A stretch of DNA of 64,000 nt, taken from positions 3,038,001-3,102,000 of the forward strand of contig OZ240676.1 in NCBI GenBank assembly GCA_965198895.1, written 5' to 3'. The translations under genes were made by a program, and so were the position numbers. This document shows, piece after piece, positions 63,034 through 64,000 of this stretch. The first letter of the stretch is position 1. Every line of letters starts with the position of its first letter. This DNA comes from LMUY01 sp965198895 (GTDB lineage Bacteria > Pseudomonadota > Alphaproteobacteria > Acetobacterales > Acetobacteraceae). The notes under the pieces were generated by a model. It ran no database searches. It saw only the letters and a list, made by a program, of their open reading frames with translations, and had not been told where the DNA came from.

Positions 63034-63729
63034 ATGCTGAGCGTCGAAAACGTCGACCTGCACTACGGCGCCGCCATCGCCCTGCGCAAAGTCTCGATCA
63101 CCGCCACCGCCGGCGCCGTCACCTGCGTGCTCGGCCGCAACGGCGTCGGCAAGACCAGCCTGTTGCGCGCCATCACCGGCGCCCATCCGGTCAGTGCCGG
63201 TAAAGTGATGTGGGAAGGCCGCGACATCACCCGCCTGCCGACCTTCGAGCGCGCCCGCCGTGGCATCGCCTGGGTGCCGCAGGGGCGGGACGTATTCCCC
63301 CTGCTCACCGTCCGCGAGAACCTGGAAACCGGCTTCGCCGTGCTCCCCCGCCGGGCGCGGAAAATCCCCGACGAGATGTTCGAGCTGTTCCCGATCCTGA
63401 AGACCATGCTCCGCCGCCGCGGTGGCGACCTGTCGGGCGGCCAGCAGCAGCAGCTTGCGATCGCCCGTGCCCTGATCATGAAGCCGCGCCTGCTGGTGCT
63501 GGACGAACCCACCGAGGGCATCCAGCCCAGCATCATCAAGGACATCGGCCGCGTTATCACCTTGCTCCGCCAGCGTGGCGAGATGGCGATCGTGCTGGTC
63601 GAGCAATACTACGATTTCGCCCGCGAACTGGCGCAGAGCATGGCCATCATGGACCGCGGCGACATCGTGCTCAGCGGCCCCGCCGGCACGTTGGACGAAG
63701 CCGAAGTGCGCCGCCGCTTGTCCGTCTGA
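63034..63729 (+). CDS. urtE: Urea ABC transporter ATPase UrtE
   Basis: 231 residues. VENVDLHYGAAIALRKVSI, Walker A CVLGRNGVGKTSLLRAITGA, GIAWVPQGRDVFPLLTVREN (Q-loop, LivF-type), DLSGGQQQQLAIARAL signature and LLVLDEPTEGIQPSII with Walker B. It partners with UrtD. Its separation from urtD by the IS110 element may place it under a new promoter or polar control. Confidence 0.95.
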   Translation: MLSVENVDLHYGAAIALRKVSITATAGAVTCVLGRNGVGKTSLLRAITGAHPVSAGKVMWEGRDITRLPTFERARRGIAWVPQGRDVFPLLTVRENLETGFAVLPRRARKIPDEMFELFPILKTMLRRRGGDLSGGQQQQLAIARALIMKPRLLVLDEPTEGIQPSIIKDIGRVITLLRQRGEMAIVLVEQYYDFARELAQSMAIMDRGDIVLSGPAGTLDEAEVRRRLSV

Positions 63730-63795
63730 CCCGCCATCAAACCGCCTCGTTTGAAGAACATCCAGCCAGCAACGACATTTGCGAAGGGTGGACCG

Positions 63796-64000
63796 ATGTA
63801 TCGACGGCGGCTGATGATGAAGCGGTTGCTGGCCCTCGCGGCCGTCGCAGTCGTCCCCGCCGGGCGGGCGATGGCGCAATACTACCCCCAACAGGGCTAC
63901 CCCCAGCAGGGCTACCCGCCACCACCGCCCTATGGTGGTGGCCCCGAGGGTCGCGTCGCCGCCATCCAGCGTGAGCGTAACCGGCGCGTGCTCGTGCTCC
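63796..64000 (+). CDS. Secreted protein with PQQGYP repeats, cut by window edge
   Basis: The ATG at 63796 opens a frame to the window end. MMKRLLALAAVAVVPAGRAM is a Sec-type signal followed by AQYYPQQGYPQQGYPPPPPY, a short tandem repeat, and PEGRVAAIQRERNRRVLVL. It lies 66 bases after urtE. The N-terminal repeat is low complexity; function is not known. Confidence 0.7.
   Translation, partial: MYRRRLMMKRLLALAAVAVVPAGRAMAQYYPQQGYPQQGYPPPPPYGGGPEGRVAAIQRERNRRVLVL

Overview
The window is very GC-rich bacterial DNA that looks like an alphaproteobacterium, most likely of the Acetobacteraceae/Rhodospirillales. The evidence is the split glyQ/glyS next to ppdK, a dnaB-alr-mlaEF-radA-cvpA-purF backbone, opgGH, der-bamB, clpS and a complete urtABCDE urea importer. 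This placement is inference from gene content; no rRNA or tRNA gene was recognised. The window starts inside a gene (an acyltransferase) and ends inside one (a small secreted protein).

Region by region. 1-7876 (minus): nhaA followed by an eight-gene run with 1-4 nt overlaps over most junctions (HAD phosphatase, CgeB-like glycosyltransferase, sugar nucleotidyltransferase, methyltransferase, TIM-barrel glycosidase-like protein, PIG-L deacetylase, GT4 glycosyltransferase, CelD-like acyltransferase). It reads as one uncharacterised glycan or glycoconjugate pathway. The glycosidase-like protein appears circularly permuted. 8275-9210: an IS5-family element with clean ends and a likely -1 frameshift. 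9307-11093: RraA-like aldolase, DOPA-dioxygenase-like protein and a maleate isomerase/arylmalonate decarboxylase-like protein. 11324-13894: a PstS-like binding protein followed by an MFS transporter. 14016-20297 (minus): glyQ, an inserted vapBC pair, glyS, ppdK. 20381-23441: CoA-binding protein, DUF2076 protein, thioesterase, chemoreceptor.

23566-43080: the housekeeping series dnaB, alr, mlaE, mlaF, radA, cvpA, purF, SDR, interrupted by accessory genes (oxidoreductase, chemoreceptor with a multi-pass membrane sensor, DUF1275 protein, amidase, a Cys-rich small protein with a strong terminator, opgGH, DUF2171 and DUF3830 proteins). Two copies of one dispersed repeat (25143 and 39611) sit at the borders of these insertions. 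43174-50727: MFS transporter, small proteins, der-bamB-YfgM-like, lipoproteins, a purine phosphoribosyltransferase and a CsaA-like protein. 50784-55696: gamma-glutamyltransferase, a 28-residue membrane microprotein, amidase, dihydroorotase-like amidohydrolase and clpS. 56213-63729: urtABCDE, split by an IS110-family element between urtD and urtE.

A family of C/G-rich palindromic repeats (two CCCTCCCCTT-GAGGGAGGGG arms about 100-165 bp apart end to end) occurs in at least seven intergenic places. In two of them it seems to have become coding: the end of the SDR and the signal-peptide start of UrtB.
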